From: an uncultured Bacteroides sp.
GTDB lineage: Bacteria > Bacteroidota > Bacteroidia > Bacteroidales > Bacteroidaceae
Assembly (NCBI GenBank): GCA_944322345.1
Contig: CALUOO010000010.1
Coordinates: forward strand, 1 to 64,000
Direction of reading: 5' to 3'
Length of the DNA: 64,000 bases
The notes below the pieces were generated by a model. It made no database searches, had not been told where the DNA came from, and saw nothing but the letters and a program-made list of their open reading frames with translations. Each line of letters opens with the position of its first letter. Positions within the stretch are counted from its first letter, which is position 1. The position numbers and the translations under genes are program-made. Positions 51,060 to 60,010 of the stretch are shown in pieces.

Positions 51060-52262
51060 ATGAACCAGACGCCCAACTCCAACCGGCTCCACATCGCCCT
51101 GTATGGCAAACGTAACAGTGGAAAGTCGTCACTCATCAATGCACTGACCGGACAAGAGACAGCCATCGTCTCCGATATTCCCGGCACCACCACCGACCCT
51201 GTGTCGAAAGCGATGGAAATTCACGGCATAGGAGCCTGCCTGTTTATCGACACCCCGGGATTCGATGATGAAGGAGAACTGGGAGAAATGCGCATTACAC
51301 AAACCCTAAAAACGACCGAACGCACAGACATCGCCTTGCTGCTCTGTGGCGGAGACTCGCTGGAAGAAGAAACAGATTTAAAGGAAGAGCTGCACTGGTT
51401 TGACATGTTGAAAAAACGGGAGATTCCCACCATTCTGATAATAAACAAAACCGATATACGCAAGAATACGGCGAACCTTGCTTCCAGCATCAAGGAAGCG
51501 ACAGGCGATACTCCCATACTGGTCAGTGCACAACAACGAACAGGTATGGAACTGATACGCCAAGCCATCCTCGAACGGCTTCCACAGGATTTTGAGCAAC
51601 CCAGCATCACGGGGAAACTGGTAGAGGAAGGTGATCTTGTTCTGCTCGTCATGCCGCAGGACATACAGGCACCTAAAGGCCGACTCATCCTGCCGCAGGT
51701 ACAGACTATCCGCGAACTGCTTGATAAACACTGCTCGATAATGAGTTGTACTACCGACCGACTGCCTCAGACATTGCAGGCTCTCTCCCGTCCTCCGCAC
51801 CTCATTATCACCGACTCGCAAGTGTTCCGCACCGTCTATGAGCAGAAGCCAGCCGAAAGCCGGCTGACCTCTTTTTCCATTCTTTTTGCCGGATACAAAG
51901 GAGATATTGACTATTATGTAGAAAGTGCCGCAGCCATTGACAGCCTGACACCCTCATCGAGAGTCTTGATTGCCGAAGCATGTGCACATGCCCCGCTGAC
52001 CGAAGACATCGGACGGGTGAAACTGCCTCGTTTGCTACGTAAGCGAATAGGCGAAGAGCTGACAATAGACATTGTTGCTGGCAGAGACTTTCCGGACGAT
52101 TTATCACCTTATTCACTCATCATCCACTGCGGTGCCTGCATGTTCAATCGCAAATATGTGCTCAGCCGTATCGGGAAAGCCCGCCTACAACACATTCCCA
52201 TGACCAACTATGGAGTGGCACTTGCCTATCTGAACGGGATACTGAAAGAAGTGGAATACTGA
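51060..52262 (+). CDS. hydF: [FeFe]-hydrogenase maturation GTPase HydF
   Basis: A 400-residue scaffold GTPase that delivers the diiron subcluster to the hydrogenase. The G1 P-loop is GKRNSGKSS (16-24), then DIPGTTTDPV, G3 IDTPGFDDEGELG and G4 INKTD. The C-terminal cluster-binding domain contains IIHCGACMFN (C-x2-C) with a nearby His. I chose ATG 51060 (MNQTPNSNRLH), because the longer frame from 50997 only adds sequence overlapping hydG. It completes the operon hydrogenase-hydE-hydG-hydF. The stop is followed immediately by the convergent hydrolase gene. Confidence 0.94.
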   Translation: MNQTPNSNRLHIALYGKRNSGKSSLINALTGQETAIVSDIPGTTTDPVSKAMEIHGIGACLFIDTPGFDDEGELGEMRITQTLKTTERTDIALLLCGGDSLEEETDLKEELHWFDMLKKREIPTILIINKTDIRKNTANLASSIKEATGDTPILVSAQQRTGMELIRQAILERLPQDFEQPSITGKLVEEGDLVLLVMPQDIQAPKGRLILPQVQTIRELLDKHCSIMSCTTDRLPQTLQALSRPPHLIITDSQVFRTVYEQKPAESRLTSFSILFAGYKGDIDYYVESAAAIDSLTPSSRVLIAEACAHAPLTEDIGRVKLPRLLRKRIGEELTIDIVAGRDFPDDLSPYSLIIHCGACMFNRKYVLSRIGKARLQHIPMTNYGVALAYLNGILKEVEY

Positions 52263-52263
52263 C

Positions 52264-53427
52264 TCACTTCTGCGGAATCTTTATTTCCACTTCTGCAGAA
52301 AAGACAAGTCTCGGATCCTGCCGCTCGCGAAGCGTACGTGCGATAGTTTCCGAAGAACGTCTTACACGTTTCTTCAAAAGTCTCTTTCCGTTATATTCCA
52401 CAATAATGGGACGATTAAGGTCGGCCACCTCATCATTAAGACAAAGAGTAAACGAAGGATAGTCGCAACGTTCCACAATGATACGGTTTCCTTTTCGACC
52501 GACTATCAGTTGCATACCGGGACGTGCATCTTTAAGATTCACCTTCAACCAATACATAGAGGAACGCAGCATTGTCTCCTCCTGCCTCCAGACAATGCGG
52601 TCGGGAATCGGATTTCGACGATATTGTGCCATCCACCCGATTGCAGCCGTATCAGCACGGTCCATCCAATGCCCCTTACCTTTAATAATGTGCGTTTCAT
52701 GAATATATCCTTGAGGATCGGTTGCACGAAGACTGTCCATCACAGCCCCTTTGACAGCAGCAAGGCGGTTACGATCGTAGGCAACATCGTTTTCCCCCAT
52801 CCAGATCATAAAAGGGAGATTACGCAGATTAAGCTGCGAGGCTTCACCGGGATGCCCTGCCATCATGGATGCTGCCGCCCAACGGTCGGCCATACGAGGA
52901 GCCATTCGCCAAACACCATCTCCACCAGCGGAATAGCCTAGCAGGTAAACCTTATCTGGATTGACATTCATCTCTGCTATAGCTGTAGCAATAAGTTGTT
53001 CAAAAAAAACATTCATCTCCGGACGAAACCACATATTCCAGTCGTCAAAAGGTGCACGGGGAGCTACATAGACTCCTTCGGCAGGGGTATAAAGGCGTAT
53101 CTGATTAAACCATTGCTGATTGTTTACAACCGCAGGAGCACTTCCTCCACCATGCATGGATATATACAGGCTCCGCCCGTCAGGGGGGCATTCACCAAAA
53201 ACTTTATAAAGGATAGGCATACGAAGAGAATCAATCACAAAAGTTTTCATTTCCCACATATTCCCATAGTCGCGCCGTATTTCATTAAGCCACTTCTCCA
53301 CTTGCATTTCCGTTTCTTTCTGAGCCTCATCTGCAGACATTCTTTTCTGTGCCTGCACATTTTCTACTGATCCCCACTGACAACAAATGAGGAGAAAGAA
53401 AATAAATAATTGTTCCCGTTTCATCAT
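52264..53427 (-). CDS. Exported alpha/beta hydrolase (esterase/peptidase-like)
   Basis: A 387-residue exported enzyme: signal peptide QLFIFFLLICCQWGSVENVQA, then an alpha/beta-hydrolase domain with oxyanion-type loop ISMHGGGSAPAVVN, nucleophile elbow LLGYSAGGDGVW (Ser) and late IIKGKGHWMD (His). The last 100 residues form a beta-rich extra domain (MQLIVGRKGNRIIVERCDYPSF). A longer paralogue lies at 60011-61414 with the same plan. Specific substrates are unknown; acetyl-ester or peptide cleavage are both possible. Confidence 0.75.
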   Translation of the reverse strand: MMKREQLFIFFLLICCQWGSVENVQAQKRMSADEAQKETEMQVEKWLNEIRRDYGNMWEMKTFVIDSLRMPILYKVFGECPPDGRSLYISMHGGGSAPAVVNNQQWFNQIRLYTPAEGVYVAPRAPFDDWNMWFRPEMNVFFEQLIATAIAEMNVNPDKVYLLGYSAGGDGVWRMAPRMADRWAAASMMAGHPGEASQLNLRNLPFMIWMGENDVAYDRNRLAAVKGAVMDSLRATDPQGYIHETHIIKGKGHWMDRADTAAIGWMAQYRRNPIPDRIVWRQEETMLRSSMYWLKVNLKDARPGMQLIVGRKGNRIIVERCDYPSFTLCLNDEVADLNRPIIVEYNGKRLLKKRVRRSSETIARTLRERQDPRLVFSAEVEIKIPQK

Positions 53428-53646
53428 TATGATATTGTTTCAATAAATTCAACATGCTATTTCTACACAAACCGATAAATCGTTTGTCGATTGGACAAAT
53501 GTACAAAATACAGCACGAATCTTCATAGAGATATCTGTTTATTTTACCAGACAGCCGAACATTATATTTACAAGTAAATTGTTAAATTTTTGTCGGGACA
53601 TACAACCAAATGCCCAAATGTATTGTTATAAAACGAAAAAAGTATC

Positions 53647-54252
53647 ATGATGAATAAAGTAAAACTAATCTCATGGATAAGCATTGCGCTAATGGCATGT
53701 ATTAATCCTGTAAATGCAATAGCCCAAGATAAAAGCCCCCAAAAGGGAAAAGGTGAAAAAGTTATCTGCCGCGGATATGAAGCTCATACCAATGGAAGCA
53801 TGGTAAGAGTAGGGCAAAAGGCTCCCGATTTTCATGCAGTCAATGCAGAGATGGAAGAAGTCAGTCTATCATCGTTTCGTGGTAAACGGGTAATTCTGAA
53901 CGTCTTTCCCAGTCTTGATACTCCAACATGTGCACTCTCTGTTCGTCAATTTAATGCTCATGCTTCAGAATTGCCAAATACCGTTGTTTTATGTCTTTCA
54001 ATGGATCTTCCGTTTGCCCAGTCACGCTTCTGTAGTGCCGAAGGACTGAAAAATGTTCTTCCTCTGTCCGTATTCCGTAGTCATGATTTCGTGGATGGTT
54101 ATGGATTACGTTTAACAGACGGACCTCTGAAAGGATTAATGGCACGTGCAGTCATCATAATAGATGAAAATGGAAAAGTTCTATACACACAGTTGGTAGA
54201 TGTCATTTCAAATGAACCCGATTACGAAACCGCACTAAAAGCAGTACAATAG
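53647..54252 (+). CDS. tpx: Exported thiol peroxidase (Tpx-like)
   Basis: A 201-residue protein: signal peptide ISWISIALMACINPVNAIA, then a peroxiredoxin domain. The peroxidatic Cys is in FPSLDTPTCALSVRQFN, and a second Cys lies in AQSRFCSAEGL, as in atypical two-Cys Tpx enzymes, where it forms the disulfide after peroxide reduction. The lead-in VRVGQKAPDF and the late FVDGYGLRLTDGPLKGLMARAVIIID match the family. Most Tpx proteins are cytosolic or lack a clear signal, so a periplasmic form is slightly unusual. The NlpE-like lipoprotein gene follows by 56 bp; the pair looks like an envelope-stress unit. Confidence 0.88.
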   Translation: MMNKVKLISWISIALMACINPVNAIAQDKSPQKGKGEKVICRGYEAHTNGSMVRVGQKAPDFHAVNAEMEEVSLSSFRGKRVILNVFPSLDTPTCALSVRQFNAHASELPNTVVLCLSMDLPFAQSRFCSAEGLKNVLPLSVFRSHDFVDGYGLRLTDGPLKGLMARAVIIIDENGKVLYTQLVDVISNEPDYETALKAVQ

Positions 54253-54308
54253 CCATAAAGACAATAACTCAAAAACAAACTGAATACTAACTAAAAACAA
54301 GTAATGAA

Positions 54309-54776
54309 ATGAAAAAACAGATTTACACAATTGTCTGCCTATGCCTAAGTCTTACTATGCTAAGCTGTAATGGCAATAAACAAAAGGAGAACGGATTAGC
54401 AGCAGAACAAAATGCAAAAAACGCAACAGAAGTCGTTGATATGCACAATGCCGAGAACTCATTGGATTACTGGGGAACATATGTAGGTACATTCCCTGCT
54501 GCTGACTGTCCGGGAATAGACATGACACTTGTGATTAACAAAGACAAAAGTTATATATGGGACTATAAATACTTGGAACGCGATGCCACTTTTCAAGGAA
54601 AAGGGACTTACACTGTTGAAGGCAATATTATGACCTTAACTGACAAAGATGGTCAAGTCTCCTATTTCAAAGTAGAAGAAGGACAAATAAGAAAGCTCGA
54701 TAACGAAAAAAAGCAAATCACAGGTGACCTTGCCGACATGTTTATCCTGAAGATGAAACAGACAGCAGCTGAATAG
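54309..54776 (+). CDS. NlpE-like lipoprotein
   Basis: A 155-residue lipoprotein with signal and lipobox VCLCLSLTMLSC (Cys20). The mature domain matches the NlpE N-terminal barrel: YWGTYVGTFPAADCPGIDMTLVINKDKSYIWDY, then GKGTYTVEGNIMTLTDKDGQVSYFKVEEGQI. The family's usual CADC motif reads A-A-D-C here, so one Cys is lost. In E. coli NlpE senses surface and envelope problems through Cpx; Bacteroidetes lack that circuit in the same form, so function is open. It follows the Tpx gene and may be co-expressed. Confidence 0.82.
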   Translation: MKKQIYTIVCLCLSLTMLSCNGNKQKENGLAAEQNAKNATEVVDMHNAENSLDYWGTYVGTFPAADCPGIDMTLVINKDKSYIWDYKYLERDATFQGKGTYTVEGNIMTLTDKDGQVSYFKVEEGQIRKLDNEKKQITGDLADMFILKMKQTAAE

Positions 54777-54811
54777 AGTATATGGTATAATACAGCAATA
54801 TGCAAGAGATA

Positions 54812-54845
54812 GACCGCCAAACCTAAATTTATCGGTTTGACGGTC
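54812..54845. terminator. Terminator between NlpE-like and kinase-fusion genes
   Basis: GACCG-CAAAC-type arm (54812-54822) pairs with GTTTG-CGGTC-type arm (54835-54845). Poly-T/A tracts on both sides fit a two-way terminator for the convergent genes. Confidence 0.65.
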
Positions 54846-54868
54846 AAAATATAATAATAAAAAAAAGG

Positions 54869-56179
54869 TTACATTGCTTGTAGTTTCTTATAATATAATC
54901 CGGCTATCAAATCGCATGCTATCGGTAAATCCATACTACCGGTATTGATCATCAAGTCATAATTGTGCGGATCTCCCCATTTTCCTCCCGTATAATATTC
55001 GTAATGGGCAATGCGCGACTGATTAATACGCCTTATTTCAGCTTCCGCTTTATCAGGTTCAAGTCCATATTCATTGCAACAACGATCATTCGCACTTTTC
55101 TTGTCGGAATAGCAAAATACACGAGTAGCCTGCGGATCATCGTGCAAAATATAATCAGCACAACGCCCTATAATGACACATGACTTCTCTGAAGCCAAAC
55201 GACGAATCACCTTTCCTTGTGCGACAAAAAGCGCATCACGTGATGACAAGCTAAAGTTCAGCGACGATTCATAATTCTGAAATATGATATTTTTCAGCCA
55301 AACAGGCGACATACGTTGTTCATTCTCTGAAATATACTGCTTCGTCATACCACTTTCGTCTGCAGCCATTTCAATGAGTTCCTTATCATAAAAAGCTATT
55401 CCCAACCGTTTGGCCAGCAGTTCTCCCAATAAATGTCCTCCACTTCCATATTCACGGGCAATAGTAATTACCACAGGGCGCTTGCCTCCTGTTTCTACGG
55501 TAGAGGCAGATGATGACTCTATATCTGCATTGCCTATCCAATGATCGAATATCTTATAATAAGGCTTCAAGAAATGGACTATGGGACCAACCACCAGTGC
55601 TGCAACTACCGTTCCCTCACGTACTCCATAAATGCCAGACATGAATATCAATGAAATAACGCATGACAAGACAACCAGACTTACATCAAGACCTAATTTA
55701 ACAAAGCCAAATTCCTTTTTCAGACTCTTTGAGATAACACGTACCATGTATTCTCCTGCTACCATAGCAATATCTGCCTTAACCTCCAGACCGATACCGA
55801 CAGCCAGAATAAAGCATCCAATAGCCAAACTAGACAGCTGATATATGTAATTTGTAGGTACAAGCCAATCAAGCATACCCATAGAAATATCAATAAATGT
55901 ACCGAAACAAAGGGTTATAGGAATCTGCAGTAGAAACATACGTAAGTCGTCGCGCACTTCACGTGGTTTCATAAACAACAAATCTATAACCATAAACAAC
56001 AAATTGACAATGATTGTCCATTGTCCCATTGTATAAGGGGTAAACATACTTAATACATACGTCACACTCGTGATAGGAGAAGTACCCAATAATGCACGTG
56101 TAACGAAAGCTATACCAAAAGCATTGATAAAAATAGAAACAACAAACAATAAATAACGCCTGAAAACAAATTTACTCAT
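54869..56179 (-). CDS. Membrane-domain/cytidylate-kinase-like fusion protein
   Basis: A 436-residue protein with two parts. Residues 1-205 are a membrane domain of YitT/YczE type (DUF6198-like) with five or six TM helices: YLLFVVSIFINAFGIAFVTR, PYTMGQWTIIVNLLFMVIDL and LVVLSCVISLIFMSGIYGVREGT. Residues about 230-436 are a cytidylate-kinase-like P-loop domain: VITIAREYGSGGHLLGELLAKRLG (P-loop GSGG), GIAFYDKELIE and SCVIIGRCADYILHDD. The CMK-like part lacks the classical Walker A Lys/Ser pattern of G-x4-G-K-S/T. The fusion places a kinase-like domain at the membrane. The enzymatic activity is unproven. Confidence 0.8.
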   Translation of the reverse strand: MSKFVFRRYLLFVVSIFINAFGIAFVTRALLGTSPITSVTYVLSMFTPYTMGQWTIIVNLLFMVIDLLFMKPREVRDDLRMFLLQIPITLCFGTFIDISMGMLDWLVPTNYIYQLSSLAIGCFILAVGIGLEVKADIAMVAGEYMVRVISKSLKKEFGFVKLGLDVSLVVLSCVISLIFMSGIYGVREGTVVAALVVGPIVHFLKPYYKIFDHWIGNADIESSSASTVETGGKRPVVITIAREYGSGGHLLGELLAKRLGIAFYDKELIEMAADESGMTKQYISENEQRMSPVWLKNIIFQNYESSLNFSLSSRDALFVAQGKVIRRLASEKSCVIIGRCADYILHDDPQATRVFCYSDKKSANDRCCNEYGLEPDKAEAEIRRINQSRIAHYEYYTGGKWGDPHNYDLMINTGSMDLPIACDLIAGLYYKKLQAM

Positions 56180-56309
56180 AAATACCTTTCATTTTATGAG
56201 GTGCAAATTTCGTACTATTTTTCCGCTCATAAACACACAAAAAACAACCATCATTAGTCTAATTCGAAACAAATCGATAATTTTGGGCAAATTACAAACA
56301 AATAGACCA

Positions 56310-57197
56310 ATGAATCATAACCTGTATCAATGGATTAAAGAACAAAAGAACAGCAACTTGTATCAGGATAATATATTTGCAACCATTCTGAATGGTTCGG
56401 AAGACCAAACTAACAATGAATGGTCAGCCAAAGACATATTCCTGTTTGCATTGGTTACAGATGGAAAGTGTAATGTCATACTAAATGAAAGAAACACGTC
56501 TTTACAAGAAGGAAGTATCGTAATACAGACTCCAAGCATCAATGCGACTTATAGTCACACCAGCAACAAATTTCAAATGCATTGTCTCTGTCTGAAACCT
56601 TATTTTTTCGACAGTCTGCCTGCAGGCGTACAACTTTACAACCAATTCACCGGGTTTATTCAAAACCACCATCAGCCTGTTCTGCATTTAGGATATGAAC
56701 ATTATAACTTTCTGAGAAACACTACTACTTTATTCGAAAAACAACTTACAAATTACCATCTGCACCCAGAAGGACTTATCAGATATCTGACAAACTTTTA
56801 TCTGATGCAGATAGCCAACATCTTATACGAGAACAATATCAAGGCAAGTGCACCCATCAAACATTCCAATGAAATTTACCGTGAATTCCGGAAACTGCTG
56901 CTCGACAATTACCGTCAGCAGCACCAGCTGACGTTCTACTCCGACAAGCTTTCCATCACACCGACTTACCTCTCAAGAATAGTAAAAAGAATCACCGGAC
57001 AAACAGTCTTTCAGCACTTGACAGAATTGATCTGTGCCGACGCACGTGAAATGCTGGCAACTACCGATACTGGAATCAAAGAAATAACCGATATACTTGG
57101 ATTTAATGACCAGTCATCGTTCGGAAAATTTTTTAAGAAACATGCAGGTGTATCACCCACACAGTTCAGAATGGAACAGGGAAAAACAAAAGGCTGA
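56310..57197 (+). CDS. AraC-family transcription regulator
   Basis: A 295-residue regulator. The N-terminal half (to about 180) is a cupin-like sensing domain with LVTDGKCNVILNERNTSLQEGSIVIQTPS. The C-terminal double helix-turn-helix spans about 195-292: HQLTFYSDKLSITPTYLSRIVKRITGQTV for the first and DTGIKEITDILGFNDQSSFGKFFKKHAGVSP for the second, the AraC signature. I chose ATG 56310 (MNHNLYQW) because a -7-like TAATTTTG (56278-56285) lies directly upstream; the longer frame has no homology. It is divergent from the fusion gene and precedes the S9 peptidase. Confidence 0.9.
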   Translation: MNHNLYQWIKEQKNSNLYQDNIFATILNGSEDQTNNEWSAKDIFLFALVTDGKCNVILNERNTSLQEGSIVIQTPSINATYSHTSNKFQMHCLCLKPYFFDSLPAGVQLYNQFTGFIQNHHQPVLHLGYEHYNFLRNTTTLFEKQLTNYHLHPEGLIRYLTNFYLMQIANILYENNIKASAPIKHSNEIYREFRKLLLDNYRQQHQLTFYSDKLSITPTYLSRIVKRITGQTVFQHLTELICADAREMLATTDTGIKEITDILGFNDQSSFGKFFKKHAGVSPTQFRMEQGKTKG

Positions 57198-57230
57198 AAC
57201 TGCATAACAATATAACAGTTATATGGATTA

Positions 57231-57262
57231 TTTGCCTGCCCGAAAAACAATACCTACTTTTG
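57231..57262 (+). promoter_or_regulatory. Promoter of the S9 peptidase gene
   Basis: TTTG (57231-57234) and TACTTTTG (57255-57262) are 20 bp apart, matching the Bacteroidetes consensus. The ATG is 31 bp downstream. Confidence 0.75.
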
Positions 57263-57293
57263 CAATCAACTAATACAAGTATTAACTACACGC

Positions 57294-59831
57294 ATGAAAA
57301 AGAGAACATTCATCCTGACAATCTACCTGGCAGGAAGCATCGCCCTTCAGGCACAGGAACGACTGACACAGTTCGATGTACGCGATGCCGGAGAAGTGCG
57401 CACTCCTATTATGAATGACAGCATCAATCCCAAAGGAGAAAAGCACACTATAGACAAACTGATGCAGACCCCCGTGGTACTTGACCTGCCAAGCGCACCA
57501 ATGCAGACAATCGAGACAGATTCTACCGGTTGCCTTCGATTGGAAAAAGCCGAAAAGAACTACAAGTTCTATCTCGTACGAACCAATATCCGTGCCGAAC
57601 GATTCATGAAGGGAAGCATCAAAGTGACTTCACCTGTACGTTGGGAAGCATTTGTTGACGGTATTTCACGTATGAAAAAAGTGACAGCCGAAGATAGTGT
57701 GACCAATTCATCAGCACGTAACATTGCCCTCACAATGGAACCTGAGAAAGATTATGAAATCACTATAAAACTGCTCTCTTCCTCGGAAGATAAAACCGTT
57801 CCCACACTGAGCTGTGAATTTATAAAAGATCCAAAGTTCAAAGAAATAGGCATTACTTCAGGTTCAACCATAAAACAACGTTTTTCGCTCGACAATACAG
57901 TGTATGGCAACAAGGTAGTTGATGTGTCGGTTTCGCCAAGCGGCAAATATCTGCTAACACGCTACTGGAACAGCTATTCGGCAAAACGTTCGTATGTATA
58001 CTGCCAACTGAGCGAGCTGAAAACCGGTAAAACACTCCTAGAGAATGCAAAGGACGGCATGCAATGGATGCCTAAAAGCGACAAACTCTATTATACTGCG
58101 ACTGCTATGACCGGCAAAAACGTCATTACACTCGACCCGGCTACGCTAAAAGAAGAAGTAATCCTCCAAAACATCCCCGAACAAGGATTCAGATGGTCAC
58201 CCAACGAAGACTATCTGATCTACTATCCACAAGAAGAGGGAATAAAAGAGAACGGACCGTTACGCCGCATCGTCAGTCCGGAAGACCGCATACCTAATAC
58301 ACGTAACCGCAGCTTCCTTGCCAAGTATACGCTTGCTACCGGTGTGTCCGAACGTCTGACTTACGGAAATCATTCCACTTACCTTCAGGACATTTCTCCG
58401 GACGGTAAGCGAATTGTTTACAGTACCTCCAGAGAAAACATTACCCAACGTCCATTCTCACTTTCTTCACTGTTTCAGATAAATCTGGAAACACTGAAAG
58501 TCGATACACTGTTCTACGAACAACGTTTTCTTGGAGGAGCCAGTTATTCACCGGACGGAACGCAACTGCTGCTGACCGCCAGCCCCGAAGCATTCGGAGG
58601 CATCGGCAAAAACTGCGGAAACCATCCTATTGCCAACGACTACGACACACAGGCCTTCATCATGAATCTGGCAACCCGGGAAATAGACCCGATTACCAAA
58701 GACTTCAACCCCTCAGTCAGTCCTATCCAATGGAATGTAAAAGACGGATGTATCTACTTTAATACTGATGACGGCGACTGCAAGAACATCTATCGCTATT
58801 CTCCTAAAAGCAGGACATTCGAAAAACTGAATCTCGAAGTAGACGTTGTCGGTAAATTCTCTTTGTCTGAATTCAATCCAAGCATAGCAGCCTACCTCGG
58901 CCAGTCCGACCACAATGCAGGAGTTGCCTATCTGTACGATATGAAGAAAAAGACCTCGCGTCTGCTTGCCGACCCCATGAAACCGATACTGGAAAAAATA
59001 GAACTGGGAAAAACAGAACCGTGGAACTTCACTGCCTCAGACGGTACACTGATTACTGGAAAGATGTGTCTTCCTCCGAACTTCGACCCGAACAAGAAGT
59101 ATCCCATGATTGTCTATTACTATGGCGGAACCACTCCCACCACACGCGGCATCAGCAATCCCTATTGCGCACAGCTGTTCGCTTCACGCGACTATGTGGT
59201 CTATGTCATTCAGCCCAGCGGAACAATCGGATTCGGTCAGGAGTTCTCGGCGCGCCATGTTAATGCATGGGGCAAACGTACTGCCGACGACATCATCGAA
59301 GGAACCAAACAATTCTGTAAGGAGCATCCGTTTGTTGACGAGAAACGTATCGGATGCATCGGTGCCTCATACGGTGGTTTCATGACGCAATACCTACAGA
59401 CGCAAACCGATATCTTTGCCGCTGCCGTCTCTCATGCCGGCATCAGCAACGTTACCAGCTACTGGGGCGAAGGATACTGGGGATACTCATACAATGCCAT
59501 TGCCGCTGCCGACAGTTATCCATGGAGCAATCCAGAACTCTTTACCAAGCAAGGCTCTCTGTTTAATGCCGACAAAATAAACACCCCGTTACTCCTGCTT
59601 CATGGCACGGTAGACACCAACGTCCCGACCGGAGAAAGCATCCAGCTTTTCAACGCTCTGAAGATTCTTGGAAAAACCGTGGAACTGATTACCGTAGACG
59701 GTGAAAACCACTTTATCTCGGATTACGACAAACGCATCAAGTGGCACAACTCTATTATGGCATGGTTTGCCCGCTGGTTGCAAGACCGCCCCGAATGGTG
59801 GAACGAAATGTATCCCGAACGGCATCTGTAA
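57294..59831 (+). CDS. S9-family prolyl oligopeptidase-like peptidase
   Basis: An 845-residue exported serine peptidase. Signal peptide TFILTIYLAGSIALQAQ; a beta-propeller N-terminal part (WD/DPP-IV type) includes VDVSVSPSGKYLLTRYWNS, MQWMPKSDKLYYTAT, EQGFRWSPNEDYLIYY and LQDISPDGKRIVYST. The catalytic alpha/beta domain is at about 590-845, with the Ser elbow GCIGASYGGFMTQ, Asp in LLLLHGTVDTNVPTGES and His in VDGENHFISDYDKR. Family members are prolyl- or acyl-peptide-specific and take part in peptide use outside the cytoplasm. It is monocistronic with its own promoter. Confidence 0.93.
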   Translation: MKKRTFILTIYLAGSIALQAQERLTQFDVRDAGEVRTPIMNDSINPKGEKHTIDKLMQTPVVLDLPSAPMQTIETDSTGCLRLEKAEKNYKFYLVRTNIRAERFMKGSIKVTSPVRWEAFVDGISRMKKVTAEDSVTNSSARNIALTMEPEKDYEITIKLLSSSEDKTVPTLSCEFIKDPKFKEIGITSGSTIKQRFSLDNTVYGNKVVDVSVSPSGKYLLTRYWNSYSAKRSYVYCQLSELKTGKTLLENAKDGMQWMPKSDKLYYTATAMTGKNVITLDPATLKEEVILQNIPEQGFRWSPNEDYLIYYPQEEGIKENGPLRRIVSPEDRIPNTRNRSFLAKYTLATGVSERLTYGNHSTYLQDISPDGKRIVYSTSRENITQRPFSLSSLFQINLETLKVDTLFYEQRFLGGASYSPDGTQLLLTASPEAFGGIGKNCGNHPIANDYDTQAFIMNLATREIDPITKDFNPSVSPIQWNVKDGCIYFNTDDGDCKNIYRYSPKSRTFEKLNLEVDVVGKFSLSEFNPSIAAYLGQSDHNAGVAYLYDMKKKTSRLLADPMKPILEKIELGKTEPWNFTASDGTLITGKMCLPPNFDPNKKYPMIVYYYGGTTPTTRGISNPYCAQLFASRDYVVYVIQPSGTIGFGQEFSARHVNAWGKRTADDIIEGTKQFCKEHPFVDEKRIGCIGASYGGFMTQYLQTQTDIFAAAVSHAGISNVTSYWGEGYWGYSYNAIAAADSYPWSNPELFTKQGSLFNADKINTPLLLLHGTVDTNVPTGESIQLFNALKILGKTVELITVDGENHFISDYDKRIKWHNSIMAWFARWLQDRPEWWNEMYPERHL

Positions 59832-59887
59832 TTTATTCTCACCACAGAGGGACACAGAGTCTCTAAGTGGTGAACCTTAAACAGACA

Positions 59888-59970
59888 AAACGCAGATTAG
59901 AGAAGATCAATGCAGATTATATTATACTGATAAGATAAAAACCTGCTGAAATCTACGCTAATCTGCGTTT
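59888..59970. terminator. 13-bp inverted repeat in the S9/hydrolase convergent gap
   Basis: AAACGCAGATTAG (59888-59900) is exactly complementary to CTAATCTGCGTTT (59958-59970); a diverged copy (TGCAGATTAT, 59911-59920) lies between. The loop of 57 nt is long for a terminator. A different role, or a repeat element, remains possible. Confidence 0.45.
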
Positions 59971-60010
59971 CGTTTTCAGTCTGTACTGAGTTATAACAGC
60001 TCTATTCCTC

